Source: Agelaius tricolor | Lineage: Eukaryota; Chordata; Aves; Passeriformes; Icteridae | Reading direction: 5' to 3' | NCBI GenBank assembly: GCA_023055355.1 | Contig: JALJCS010000024.1 | Span: forward strand, 9,067,501-9,131,500 | DNA: 64,000 bases | Part shown: positions 12,801 to 25,530 of the stretch, piece after piece | How the letters are laid out: each line of letters opens with the position of its first letter | Numbering within the stretch: the first letter of the stretch is position 1 | The notes under the pieces: generated by a model | What the model was told of the DNA's origin: nothing | What the model saw: the letters and a program-made list of their open reading frames with translations, nothing else | The model's database searches: none | Position numbers and translations under genes: made by a program

Positions 12801-15800
12801 TGATCAGCTACACTCTAGGTTAAAGAGCATGACACCTACCAGCTTAAAGCCAAACTGGACAAGGACATAGACTAATACCTGTTCACTGGGTCAGCAAGAA
12901 GAGATTTAGAGAGGCAAGAAGGGCCAGTGATAGGACCTGTCTCTACATCCCCTCTTCCATGAATAATCTGGGAGGGCAAAATCCTGAATTTGGTTCACAA
13001 GTACTTTTATATCTACTGATCACTGAGTAGAAAGTAGAAACCCTCCTAGGGGAATGGAGATTTCTCTGAAAATCACAAGCTCTGGTTTGGATTCCCTCTA
13101 GTTAAAGCAGTCCTGTGATCCTGGTACTACATTGCCTGGACAGATGCTCTCATCCCTCACCCACAGGTATACAGGAATGACCCCATATAGCAGCCACAGC
13201 TTTGCAGCACTGTCAGTACCTGTTAGACATGTGCTAAATACACCTGCTAAAGTATTTGCTTGGGAGGTTGAGCAGTGAGTGCAGCTGCAAGATCCACACA
13301 GCCTCTGGCACCAGGCACGAGCCAGGACATCCAGCTCAGCTGAGCCTGAGCCACCTCTGGGCTCTCATGGCAGTAAAAGGCACCTCAACTCCACTAGTGA
13401 AAAGAGCTGGACTTCCAGGGTTTGCAGCTCACTCAGTGACGTTCTCAGGTTTATTCTCCTGCACTTTGATTCCATCAGAACTGTACTTAGGTGCTAAATT
13501 TTGAGCTAGGCTTAAGCAAAAATTATGAGAGTGCTGTGAGAGGCAACAAAGGAATGAGTAGCTGGGAGAGAGGGGTGTCACAGCCACAGCAAAGAGGGTA
13601 TCCACACCTATCTGCTGAAAGAAATGAGAAGATTTAGAAAGTGATGAGAAAGTTCAACAGCCAATATCATGCTCATCCATTGAATCCATCACTTAACAAA
13701 GACAATATACAGCAAACATCACATGAAAAAGCTGTAAGAGAATTCCATTTGAAGGTTGAAAAAGAGTACGCTGAATCATTCCAGGAGCATCCAGATATAT
13801 TCTTGTACATCTCCTTCTGAACAGGATAATTTATTATGTGATACACATCATACTACTGAAGCAGTTTTTAATGAAGAATATTCAGTTATAGAAGAGCAAA
13901 TATTCAATAATAATCTATTCAGAGAACAATATTAAACTTTAAAATATACTGGGTGAATTTAGCATTTAATATTTTTTTGAAATAATATAGTCACAGGAAG
14001 CACTGGCCAGAGGAAGATGCAGATGCTTAACAGGGCTTTTGCAATTTTACGCTTTTCAGATATTCATACAATTACCCACACTAGTGATGACAGAGGGTTT
14101 ACATCAATGTCTTTTCTCCATGACAGGAGAGGAATAGATTCTGAGAAAAACTACTATAGAAAAGTAAATCTCTGCTCCATACTTTTTGCCCTACAGTTTT
14201 TATACACTGCAATCTTCCACCGATTCACAGTTCAGTACTTTTCAAAACAAGAGTGGCAGCTTTATGTTTAAGAGCATAAGCATGCTTTTCTTCCATAAAT
14301 TTCTTAATCCATTTTTAAACAATTTCAAATGTTTGCCATCAACCTACTCATGTACCAACAGTGAAACACACAAAGCAGCTGTAGAAGAAAGAAAGTAGGA
14401 CCACCAGAAAACCCAGATAGACTATCAAACAAATTCTTCTCTTTCAAATATTAGTTGGATCCTCAAAAACATCTCTGACATACTTCCAATATTCAGAAAC
14501 TCCTCAATGTACATTTTATTTATTATTTTTATTGTTTAAAATTTTTTCTAATGATTAATTATGAATCTTGAGCTTACTGGGTAGTTTCACATATCACACA
14601 TCTTGACCCTCCTTCCCCTTCAATTTTGAAGTATATTGCACACTTTCTAGTGCTCTCGTGGCACATCAGACTTTATCAACTGGTACAAGGCAGAGCTGTT
14701 TCATCCCTAAATTCCTCTTCCCTCCTGGGTAATTACCAATAGCCTCTGGCAATACATTTTAATATCTCCTCTACTGTCACTTCAGATGTTCCCTGTGAGC
14801 AAGAGTGATGGTAGGAGGAACCCTTGTCTCAATGCACACAGTAGAAAATTATTCCACTGTCTTTATTGTTTCAAATTTCACCTGACACAATCAAACCAAT
14901 TGATTATCTTCACTGTGCTACTCTGAAGTGAGGAACAACAAGGTGCTTACCTTCCTTTGATGGCTATAAAGTCAGAGTAATTGCTGTTTAAGTGTTCTCA
15001 CTCTAAGATGTGATTTTACTGCAAAAAGAACATTATGCAGTACAGTATAGCAGAAAACAAGTAATTATCCTGAACAGCAATTAAGTTCTTCACAAGCTCA
15101 AGTTCAAAATCTATTTCATCCATGTTAGGTTAAAAGCATTAAGGAAATTGATCCAAACTTTCATATCAATGAAAGAGTATTATTTAAAAAGATGAAACAA
15201 CTTGATTTACCTTTCGTAAAGGTGTTTCCATAAAGAAGGAAGTCCTCTAATAATTTAGAGGATCAAATTAAAAAAAAAAAAAAGGAAAAAGAAAACCAGA
15301 AGTTATTTTGTTTTGGGTTTTTAATCTCACAATATAACCTTACTTCTGTTAAAACATTTATGATCTTTCAAGACTTTGCCCAGAAATCCAGTGGCCTATG
15401 GAATCCTTTACTTCCTTCTGCAAATTTAACTATATAAATTTCTCTAACAATATTACTGTAAAGCCATGTTATTTTATGGAGGGGCATTTGTTTTCTTTAT
15501 GCTTTTGTAAAGCCAAACACTTTCACAGGCAAGACTGCAGCTTCCCATATAAAATGTTTACACCCTTTAAAAAACACTTTATCACATTAGTAAACTTAAA
15601 TTGGAGCTGTCAGATTTCTTCAAAGTATCCTGAGGAATCTGTCAGCAGCGTGGCCATGTGCATAAATTCTGGCATTTCCTTTCACAGTATATCAAACCCT
15701 AGATGGATGAACGATCTGAAACTGTTATGTGTGTGCTGCTGTCTGAAAGAGTTGAGCTGTTTGGTTTAATGGCAGAAAAATGTTCTTCCAGCTGCACTTA

Positions 15801-16671
15801 CATGACATAATCATGATGTACAGTCAATGGCCACATTTACAGCCTGTGATATAACACCTTTGGATACGTGAAAGCAGCAGGCAGCACACTGCCCATTGCA
15901 GCTCCCAGCTCTAAAAGCCACCCTTCAGTCAAACAACAGACACAGCTCGTGTCTAACTACAGGTCAGCATCAGCCATCAGCAAGGAGGTGCTCAGAAGAC
16001 TTGGTTGGGAGGTTGGTCTTGTCACTAGCCCCTGCTGCCAAATAGTGATTTCAGGGAACCATGCCTGCGTTTACTTCTAGAGTAGAATAAATAGCAAAAT
16101 AGGGTCAGCTAAATGCACTAAAATACAACAAACATCTACTGCAATCTCAAATATCTTGCTGACCAAGGTCAGCAAAAAGAAGGCCTTCAACTGCATCATC
16201 TCAACTACAAGTTAATGCAACCAAAATGGAAATGTAAAAAAAAAAAAAAAACCAAAAACCAAAAAGGGGAAACAAAAGTAGCCAAATACTACCAAGATTC
16301 AAAGGTATTTGCTCTTCTTACAGAGAATTTTGATGAAGGAAACAATACTTCATATACACAAGAGATATGTGAGTAGAGTAACAGAAAACAGCAACCTGTT
16401 GTGCGGTTAACAAGTACTCTCTGCTTAAAACAGGTTTAGGCTTTTCACACTCAGATTGCACTGTTGATCTGGTCTCTCTTCAGCTGGCCTTTACTAAAAG
16501 AAACTTATTCAGACACTTTAAAATTGCCTAGCAGTGGAGAGAACTGCCCTAAGCTGAATCAATCACTGTTGCCTTACTTCTTTTTCTTAAACAAACAAAC
16601 GAAAAAAACCCCTCTGTTTTCTCCCTGTATGAAAATTACAAAAATTATTACCAAGTGTTGGGAGAATATTA
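9877..16671. other. Intronic sequence, nothing recognised
   Basis: AT-rich unique-looking sequence with A-runs at about 10100, 10770-10800, 15271 and 16237. A G+C-richer patch at 13250-13620 carries overlapping open frames in two registers but no protein signature or splice logic. Confidence 0.55.
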
Positions 16672-16745
16672 AAAAAAAGATAATATAATAAAAAAGAGAA
16701 TATATAAAAAATATAATAAAGATAATATATTAAAAAATATAATTA
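16672..16745. repeat. AT-only low-complexity tract
   Basis: Irregular repetition of GATAATAT and AAAAATATAATA units, almost free of C. It is an ordinary low-complexity sequence. Confidence 0.75.
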
Positions 16746-18690
16746 CATCCTTTGACATCTTAACTACTATCATACTGAAGTATGTCAAATGCATCCTTTG
16801 TTAAAACACTTAAAACTGATTTATCCTAATATCAGTGTTACTTAATTTAATAAGCATTTCCATACAGCTTTAGTGTCTTTAAAAACACTAAGTAAATGAG
16901 CAGTTAAGAGAAATGTTACAAAATCTCAGACAATCAAGGGAAACCTGCGGAGCTGAAATTATTTCTCCAACATTAATAGGACCTAGAACCCTTGAAAAGC
17001 TGATTTGTTGTCCTTGGGAACTTAATAGCAATTATTGCTCATATTCAAATGACACAATGGAACACCAAGCCTTCCATTTAAATGGCAGCCAGAGATCACC
17101 TCTGTCATCCCAAATCCTGGGCCCAAACATGTGAACCAATATGGATGCAGACTGCCATGGTTTATTTCCCAAATAATGGACAACCTCATAATGACTATGG
17201 ATTAAATTATTTGTACAATTTTGTGTAGTGAATAAAATACATATTTCACACACCTATTCACAATATCAGTAAGCAAGGAAGTGCATGATTTAGTAAATGA
17301 ATATTTGTTAAATTGGAATTAATTAGGGAACATGCAAAATTGGAAGTTATTCAGCCCTTATATATAAAATGAAGGACACTTATTTTGTACTTCCACATCA
17401 AACTTGTTTTGAATATGTTTTATTTTCTCTGACAGATGAGAAAGCCCTCTAGTAATCCTTCAAGAATCATTTTCTTGCAGCAAGACAATATTAATAAATA
17501 TAACCACGATGAAAAGCATATTAAAAAATGCATATTAAAAATTGAATTGTATTTACAGAATGTAAGTTTGAACAGGGTCTAATTTGCACCCATTTAACCT
17601 GAATTTCCCTGACCTAATAAAAAATTCAAGCAACCTCTGTTATTCTACAGTAGCAAAAGCAACACATTGCTCATTAAGGTGGGAGTTTATACTCAAAAGC
17701 ACAGGAAAAATTGAGTCCTTTGCTCTCCTTACTACATAAAGACTCCTCAGACAAGGTATGTGCAGTCTGTGCTGCATGCAGTTATGGGATGGCAGCAGAA
17801 ACATCACTGTTAACATCCCCCCACAGCATCTTCTGACTCCCTGAAAAACAACTATTAAGCAATATATAGACAGAGGTACTAACAACTTTTGACTTGCCCC
17901 TGGGCTAGGCATGACTTGCCTCTTTCTGAGCTGTCTTTTTATAATAGCTTCCACATTTTGACTAAGACTTCATTACACACAAATTAACAATCAGAATGCC
18001 TTTTTTTTTAATGAATGCTGATACATGGGAAAAAAACCTGATCCCATCAAACCTGTTTTTCAGTTTTTATAAAAAATATGCTTCATCAAGTACTCAGACA
18101 GCTCAGATCTATCTCCCAAAGTTAAAAAACAAGTTTTGAGCTGCACTTACATCTAATAATTTTCCAGGATGTAGTAATTGTTAGACTACAATTGTGCAAG
18201 GAATCAGCAAGTTTATGTTTACCTTTATACCTCTCAACTAATTCCAAATACCTTATTTGTATTGTAAAACAAGTCACCTATCACTATATAAGAAATATAT
18301 GAAGCTGTAAAACCTAATTTAAAGTTACTCTAATGTCTTGGTCCTTTCATAATATCATTGCCTGTGCAATGGCAAACTAAACAAATCTTTTGCTTTGAAG
18401 AACATCCTGACATGCATTTTAATGCTCCTGAATGTTCTTTGTCATCTGCAATAATAAATTGAGAGCCAGTGCTCAAGGAAATAAAAAAAACTCATCTGAA
18501 AGGCTGCATTGGCATAAGAGACTTCTAATTGAAATGTTAAAGCTTTGAGATGTGAAAAAGACTTTACAGAGACTTTTTGTGTTCTAGTTTTATATATATA
18601 TAAACACACCCCTTCATCTACAGTCAAGATCACACAGCCCTCACTGCTCATTACACAGAAAACGTGGGTTCTAACTCCAGTCCTCCAATT
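16746..18690. other. Intronic sequence, nothing recognised
   Basis: AT-rich unique-looking sequence. It contains a short (TA)n run at about 18592-18603. Confidence 0.5.
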
Positions 18691-18837
18691 CACAGTATCA
18701 CAGAACCATTAAGGTGGGAAAAGACTCCAAGACCATTGAGTACAACCTTTGACAGACCAGCTCCTTGTCAACTAGGCCATGGCACTAAGTGTCACATCCA
18801 GCCCTCCCTTGAGCAGCTCCAGGGATGGTGATTCCAC
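18691..18837 (-). mobile_element. CR1 LINE 3'-end fragment, first half (split by an LTR)
   Basis: The plus strand reads ATCACAGAACCATTAAGGTG, then AAAGACTCCAAGACCATTGAG, and later CTCCAGGGATGGTGATTCCAC. This is a reversed CR1 tail. It breaks off in the middle of the CR1 phrase 'GGTGATTCCACCATCTCCCTGG', and the rest of that phrase resumes at 19256. Confidence 0.88.
18834..18837. repeat. Target-site duplication, left copy (CCAC)
   Basis: Identical to the four bases at 19256-19259 immediately after the LTR. A 4-bp duplication is usual for some retroviral integrases. Confidence 0.75.
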
Positions 18838-19255
18838 TGCTGAGGAACTCATTCAGTGCAGGCAGCTCAGTGAGCTGCAGGTTGAGCACCAGGCAAAAGG
18901 CCATGAAATGCCACCCTTTGAAAACCAAAGGGCTCAGGGACCTGTGGCACCAGCCAGGGGACTGGACACTTAGGGCAGGAGACAAGGACTCACAGACATT
19001 TTGTGCTTAGACTGTGAGAGGTCTTTGTTCAAGGTCCTTCCTTGGAGGCACCAGCTGGAGAGATTATTTTGTTATTGCACCAAGACTGAATTATTTTAAC
19101 AATTGAGACGTCTGAGACTGTGCTGTGGGGATCCTGGTCTGGCTGGGTGAGTGTGGAGGGTGTAGCTATGGGGTGGCCTCAGTCCCAGCTCAGGTGGTGT
19201 GGGTGTGACTGCCTGAGTGGCTCCTGGATGGTTGGATAGGGAAGTTCCCTTAACA
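18838..19255 (-). mobile_element. Solo LTR, 418 bp, inserted in a CR1 copy
   Basis: The insert begins TGCTGAGG and ends CCCTTAACA. This gives TG...CA termini with imperfect inverted ends (TGCTGAGG against TGTTAAGG). It is flanked on both sides by CCAC (18834-18837 and 19256-19259), a 4-bp target duplication. Removing the insert and one CCAC restores a continuous CR1 phrase, so the boundaries are exact. No coding sequence or second LTR is present, so it is best read as a solo LTR left by recombination. Minus orientation is tentative and rests on a degenerate polyadenylation-like AATAAC/AATAATC stretch in the second half of that strand. Confidence 0.85.
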
Positions 19256-19296
19256 CCACCATCTCCCTGGGCAGTTTAACCCAATGCCTGGACCCA
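19256..19296 (-). mobile_element. CR1 LINE 3'-end fragment, second half
   Basis: CCACCATCTCCCTGGGCAG followed by CCAATGCCTGG continues the CR1 interrupted at 18837. The first four bases are the right copy of the LTR target duplication. Confidence 0.85.
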
Positions 19297-20499
19297 TATC
19301 TACCTTAGAGGTCTTCAGTACACAAAACACAGCCTCAGGCAAACGATACTAGGAGTATTCAGGCCATTTCAGAGTATGCTGGGGTCATAAGAAATGTATT
19401 TTTTAAATAATTAATATGTTTACATATAAAAAATGTCTAGACAACATAGATGAGTATGACTTAACTAGTATTAATTAAGAAAAACATTAAGACAGATAAA
19501 AAGGGATGCTGTAATTGGAAGAAGCAACTGAGACAACAGAAAGTAGTAGTTGTTCTTATTTATTCACATAAATATGTAGATTATCTTTGTTCCTCCAGTG
19601 ACTGCACTGCCTGGTTTATGCTTCCCTTTGTTACCATTTCTAAGTCACTGCTGGGGAATTGGGCTCTTTCATTCAAAGCCTCAAATACACAATTTGCAGA
19701 TTTTACAAGAACTATGTTGTACTGTCCTTATACTCCAAAACAGAAAAACAGAACAAGACAGATTTTCTCATACTAACTCCAGCTATTTTCAGTGTAAAGG
19801 TAATTGTGTCATGCCAATGGACAGAGAGGGCATTATTTTCTGACACCATCCTTTTCTATGCTGCTTTAATAAATATAACATATGATAACAAAGACTTTGT
19901 ATTCAGAACATGCTTTTAAGATTAACCATATTTTTAGGAATTCTTTGTAAACAGAGCTTCTTCCTTTGAAGTTGGATTTGAAAACATTGATAGTGTTTAT
20001 CCCAGAAGGGAAATAAACAAGAAGATTCATAATTAATGTATCAAAAATAATGAGTTATATTGAGAGGGAACTTTAGCTCTCTGCCTCATGACAGAAGAGT
20101 CATTCCACAAAAGTGACTAGTGGTATACTTTAAAAAAAGGAAATATTAACTCTTTCCTCTTCACTCCTTGTTATGAGATATTGTTATCCTAAACAAATTT
20201 CTTTTTGAGACAGGATATTAAACTAAGCAGATCACATCTACCTACCTTAGATTCCCTTCTATTAATGTTGGTTTCTTAGCACACAAATACTTTAATAAAG
20301 AAGTTCAATAACAATAGTCCATGCACACATTCAGCCAGGGATTAGATTCCAAATCCAGTTATTATAGTTTATTCAGCTAACAAATATTACATGGCCCATG
20401 GCAACCATCACAACAGTGTATACAGCCTTAGATCACAATAAACACAAATGAATGCACTACAGCCTAATGCACAGTGTTAAAGACAACTTACATGACTTT
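19297..20499. other. Intronic sequence, nothing recognised
   Basis: AT-rich unique-looking sequence. Open frames at 19598-19919 overlap in two registers and look like chance. Confidence 0.5.
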
Positions 20500-20510
20500 G
20501 TCAGACACCA

Positions 20511-20700
20511 TACGCGATCGTGCGTTTGAGGCGTTAGCACCAAATTCATCCCTCCCAACTGCAGACATCCAAGGGTAATACTTAACTTGTGTGCATGCCA
20601 TGGTTTGTGGTCTTTCTCCAGTGAGTGAAGGCTCACCCTGGGCTATGCACATCCCAGATGGAAGGAAATGCACCCTCCAAAGGCCACGCCCGCTCCACAA
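20511..20700. promoter_or_regulatory. Isolated CpG cluster with a CCACGCCC box
   Basis: Five CpG dinucleotides fall within 20511-20533 (TACGCGATCGTGCG and GGCGTT), in a window where CpG is otherwise very sparse. Two more lie in CCACGCCCGCTCC at 20685-20697, which matches the KLF/SP1-type CCACRCCC box. The minus strand is open over the region (20488-20769) but shows no known protein. It could be a small regulatory element or alternative promoter, or a relatively young repeat fragment whose CpGs have not yet decayed. I cannot decide from sequence alone. Confidence 0.3.
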
Positions 20701-20790
20701 GGAAAAACTGAGGTTAGGAAGGTAAATCAAAGATAGCTCTGCAGGTTTTGGAATTAAGCTGGAGCCCAATGTACTAATCTCACCCTCCCA

Positions 20791-23120
20791 AACTTTTTTC
20801 TTTGTGATTAAAAGAAACCAAGAAAAACCTGAAAGCTGGCAGCTCCAATGGCTCCATGTTTCTACAAGGCATAAGCCTTTTCCTCATATAAGCTGCTGGC
20901 TAATTCTTTGGCTCAAGTCCACCCCTCCTGCTGTTGACTGAGGAATTGATTGTATAAGGATCCCTCTTCCTCCGCACAGACTTAGGTGGCTTGACTTGGA
21001 AAGCTATGAACCTTGATTAAACAAAGATTGCTATTTTGCACAAAAGATGCTGAAAAGCACTTGGATCATTTGTTCTGCTACCTCAGCTGCCTTCTGGCAA
21101 AACTTCCAATGCAAAATGTTGAGCAATTCAGGGATGATACCATCTCAGCCCACTACAGACATTTCTTGAAGGCCATGTGACCCCAGCTGAGATTGCACTG
21201 AATTCACAGAACAAAGTATTGTTCCTTCAAGGAGGATAGGACTCAACCTCGGATTACAGACACTATGAACTGGCAGCATCGCTCTTAAAAACTGTTAATA
21301 ATTCATTGTCAGCCCCTGGAGAAGAACAAATTAAAAATGCTGCTTGAAATATCATCTTTATTGGCAATACTGGTGAAAAAAAAAACTTCTTTTCCCTATT
21401 CACTGCATGCAAACACACAAAGAAAATGGCCTTCTTTAAATGAAAACAGTTGCTGACATTTTACATTTCTGATTTTACTTTATTTACAGAGGATTCTGAT
21501 TCTGTCTGCTGGGAAATGACATTTTCCTTCAGCTAACAAAATGAAAATATATAGAAAAAATGGTGGAGCTGGCATTTATAGGAAATACAGCCAGAAAATT
21601 ACAGAGGACAAATAGCCAATTGTGTTTTCTATAATTACAAAGAAACGTGAATTAGAGTTTGAATTATTGTGTTTTATTTATGATTCTATTTATGACCTCA
21701 AGTATACAATAATAGCATCCTTTTTAAAATCTACCTTTCAAAGCATCAGTTAACACTGACTACCAGAAAGGACATTTCTTGAAATTATAGTCTTAGGAGT
21801 ACAATTGTAAGTTTTTAATAAGGTGACTAAAATATTATAGCAATGAATATATGTAAGTATTGATCGATAAAAATAACAAAATAATTCTTATCTCTTATCC
21901 AGGAATTACCATAGATATTTATTGTAAGATGTCAAAATGATCTCATGAATTTATTTATAGCCTTGAAAATACAGACAGAAAGATGAAATACTAAACTCAC
22001 AATAGAATTATTCAATCAAATATATTATATTTCACCCAAAAATAGGATATCAGACTAACAGTGTATTCTGGTTAGGCAGCACAATTTGACTAAGAATGCA
22101 TATTTTTATTCACTATTTCTACAAACTGTCAGCAGTTGTAGAAACACAGACTTTATGTTTCCAATGATGGCTGACAGCACAAGTCAAGTCACCAGCTTTG
22201 CCTTCCCTACATGGTTGAAGAACTGTAGTATCATTTATCCACTGCAAAGGTTCACAAAGGCCTGGCAGAGTGAGATTAATATGTTTCTTTATGAGGCAAG
22301 CAGTAATGTTTATATCCTTCCTTCTTCTTGAGTAGTGTCTGACTGCAAACCCTTTGTATAATCAGGCTTGATGGGTGTCACTGGAGGCTCAAATTAAAAT
22401 AAATGCAAAAATCAAGCTTTGGAACAAATGAGGGAATACTAAATCATTGTGGAAGAACTTAGAAAGGATCAGCAATGTTCCTGGTTTTCAATTTACTTTT
22501 CCAGCAGAGCATTAGCAGAGCACTGCAGACATCCCCATCCATTTGCGCTGCAGGACCAACACCACCCACCCTGAAAAGCCAAAATACTGTATTCCCAAAT
22601 TGTTTACATCAAATACAGAAAAAAACCTTTCCTGCACACCTTCAGATAGACTCTGAAAAGCCAAACCAAACAACAAATTCAGTCTCCCAGGAGGAAAAAA
22701 AAAATCAGTTGTTTTTTTACACACAGGAACCTGGATACCTTGTTCCCAAGTGACATTTTCATAATTTCAGCCTCCTGCAATGGTGCAGCCAGGGTGCAGC
22801 CAGGGGAGATGCACTGCTGGGGGTCACAAGTCAGCATGAATCTGAGTGCTGAACCTTGGTAATCCACCCAGGAGTAAAGCAAGCCAGGGGACACCACAGT
22901 TTATATTCTCTCTCACCATGAAGGTGGCATGGATTTGGTAACTTTAGAGGAGTTGATCAGGATGACTCTGGTCTAAGTGCTGAACACAACACAGTCCCAC
23001 ATTTGCTGCTCTATTTACAAAGCAGCACGCCAGATTCCTTCTGAAAATCCAGCTTTTCTGCAGTTCTGCTGAAAGTGATTCGTTTGCTAATACCAACAGT
23101 CTCACTGTTTTATCACCTAT
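20791..23120. other. Intronic sequence, nothing recognised
   Basis: AT-rich unique-looking sequence. The stretch 21640-22030 is particularly AT-rich with no internal repetition I can define. Confidence 0.5.
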
Positions 23121-23162
23121 TAGCTAACCATAGTCTTAAATTTAGCTAACCATAGTCTTAAA
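23121..23162 (+). repeat. Tandem duplication, 20-bp unit x2
   Basis: TAGCTAACCATAGTCTTAAA occurs at 23121-23140 and again at 23143-23162, identical, with two T between. It is a recent local duplication. Confidence 0.9.
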
Positions 23163-23721
23163 GAATTGCAGTCCTTTGGGTAATACATATTTTAAAATAA
23201 GGTAAACAGGATGATGAAAAGAGAGTAATCCAGATTCTTCAATACATACTTCTAAATCAACCCAAGGAGGGCAAAAATTGACAGTTTCTGAGTTTCTATG
23301 AACATGTACAAAGCACACAGGCATATGTTTAGATGCAAATACTCCCTTTGCAGAGCATCCAACACTTATTTCTTAGTCCTGAAGGCCCAGAAATGACAGG
23401 CCTACAACTGTGTCTTTGTTGAAGCATTGAAGAGCTCCTCTAAATAATTTTTAGGTTGAATTCCCCCGCCTTCAAATCATCTTCAGAGTCCTAGAGAATC
23501 AAACTCCCAGCAGGTGGCTCAGCTTTAAAATAAAAGGAAGCAGTGACAACCACTTGCTAAAAAATTATTTTTGGTTGTAATTGTAGGGTGGGACTTTCTA
23601 AAGCTCTCATTGCTTAGCTTTGCTCCCACAGGCTAAGAAGTGAAGTATGCTATGAACTCCAGCAGGAAGCCAGCAAAACAGCCTTTGACTAGCCAATCTC
23701 ACCCACAATTACAATTACATA

Positions 23722-23748
23722 TTCTTGAGAATAGAATATTCTCAAGAA
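23722..23748. repeat. Inverted repeat, 11-bp arms, 5-nt loop
   Basis: TTCTTGAGAAT, loop AGAAT, ATTCTCAAGAA. The arms match perfectly. Confidence 0.85.
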
Positions 23749-25294
23749 ATAGCCAGCTGCTCCAATTAGTGCTTATGTAAGTGAAGCAGCATTCGGGGTT
23801 CCTTATCTCCCAGAAATTTGTCACCATCAATGATCACACCAAAAAAAATCAATACAGAATATTAGGTAGGTGGGGCACAGTATATTTAGCAAGTAAATTT
23901 TCTCAAATGTAAAATTTTATAATGCCACAAATCTGTAAGGAAAATATAAGCCATAGAAATGCTCTAAGAGCTGAAAAGTCAGCTTTACCATGTAAGGCCT
24001 CCAAGCTCAATCTGTTCAGCAAGAGCAAACTGTTCTTACCTAAACAAGGAAAAGATGTGATGAAAGAGAAATGTTCAATTTCAATGCTGTATGTATGTTA
24101 GGATATGACAGCTGAAAACTGAAATAAGACCTGATGTTGTAGCAGCGAAAACAAAGCAATTTTTAAATTCATGGTTTTGTCTTGTCCATGTTCACATGAG
24201 ATTTAGTAACTGGGACAGAATCTTGCCCCAGCTCACCAGCCTCGGTTTCCTGCACAAATAGCACCAATACTCTGCTTCTGCTCTTTACACATCTAGCCTT
24301 GCTTTTCCCCACCTCCTTTCAATTGCAGTTCTACTCATTTTTAAATACAGAGAGGATTTTTTTGCTTATGGCTTCCTGCCAAACACTTCTTCTTTCATGT
24401 TCTTGAGCCCTGGCTTTATTAGCCTTGTCTATCAGCATGCCCAGAAGATGCTCTCACCCATGCACTGACAGGCTCTTCCTAACATTTCCTAAAGTACTAT
24501 CAGCAATGAATTGTCTTTCTTCCTAGTCTGAAGGAATTCTAAGTTTCTCCTCTCTTCTTTAGCCTGTCAGAAGCATTACTTCCCTGGCATTAAACATTCT
24601 GCTGAATGATCAATTGCAATAAGAAGAATTACAAATCTTTGGAAACTTACTTAAATATTCAATAATTTTAAAATATGAAAATTCACCTACAGTGATACTT
24701 TAAGCTTTTTTCCTGAAGACCTTAATGCCATCTGCAGCTGCTGCTTTTATTAAGATTAGAATTAATGCATTTGTATTTTGGAGCAGATTTATATAGTGGT
24801 CCAGATGCAATTAGGGTACAGTTAAAATTTGACATTGGGGATTCCCAAATCCAACACAGTCATGCACTAATGCACAAAATCACTGTTGTCCAATAAATCT
24901 GCCTTCCCATCTTGTGCTACTGAGACTTAGAGGAAGATTTTTCAAAGGGTAATATTGGCTTACTTCTTTGGTAACAGAGAGGTTCTGGCCACTCACAGGT
25001 GATCTAGAAAAGGGATACAGTGGTACCTGCCACAAACCATGGACAGGTAGGGTGGTACACTGACCACTTTGCTGTGCCCCCCATTTGCTCTCGTTGCCTT
25101 TACAAAAGGACTTTTACATTTTTTTCTTCACATTGAAACTCCCATTATGTGGTTTGTATTTGCTCTACTACTACAAATCCTACAGGAAATGCCCACCAAA
25201 TACCTCTCCATGGAATCCTCTCCATGCCTCCTGAAGTGACACATGCCTTTTACTGAAATCTCTGATGCCAATAAATCCTGGTGTTCTTTTCTTA

Positions 25295-25530
25295 TAGAAT
25301 AATAGACTGTCCTGAGTTGGAAGAGACCCACAAGGATCATTGAGTCCAACTGCTGGCCCTGCACAGCACCATCCCCAAGATGTGTTGTGTGCCCAAAAGT
25401 ATTGTCCAAACACTTCCTGAACTCTGTCAGCCTTGCTGTTGTGACCACTGCTCTGAGGAGCCAGTTCCAGTGCCCAGCCACCCTCTGGGGGAGGCCTATT
25501 TACACCAGGCCTTTTCCTTGCTTCCTAATT
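25295..25530 (-). mobile_element. CR1 LINE 3'-end fragment (different subfamily)
   Basis: The plus strand reads CTGAGTTGGAAGAGACCCAC, AAGGATCATTGAGTCCAACT, then GGCCCTGCACAGCACC, then GAACTCTGTCAGCCTTG and CCAGTGCCCAGCCACCCTCT. This wording belongs to a CR1 group distinct from the copies at 4.4 and 18.7 kb. It is reversed relative to the window and truncated, with a diverged end near 25530. Confidence 0.9.

Noticed and set aside
13256..13504. Open frames in two registers as a gene
   Set aside because: No recognised motif, no splice logic; chance.
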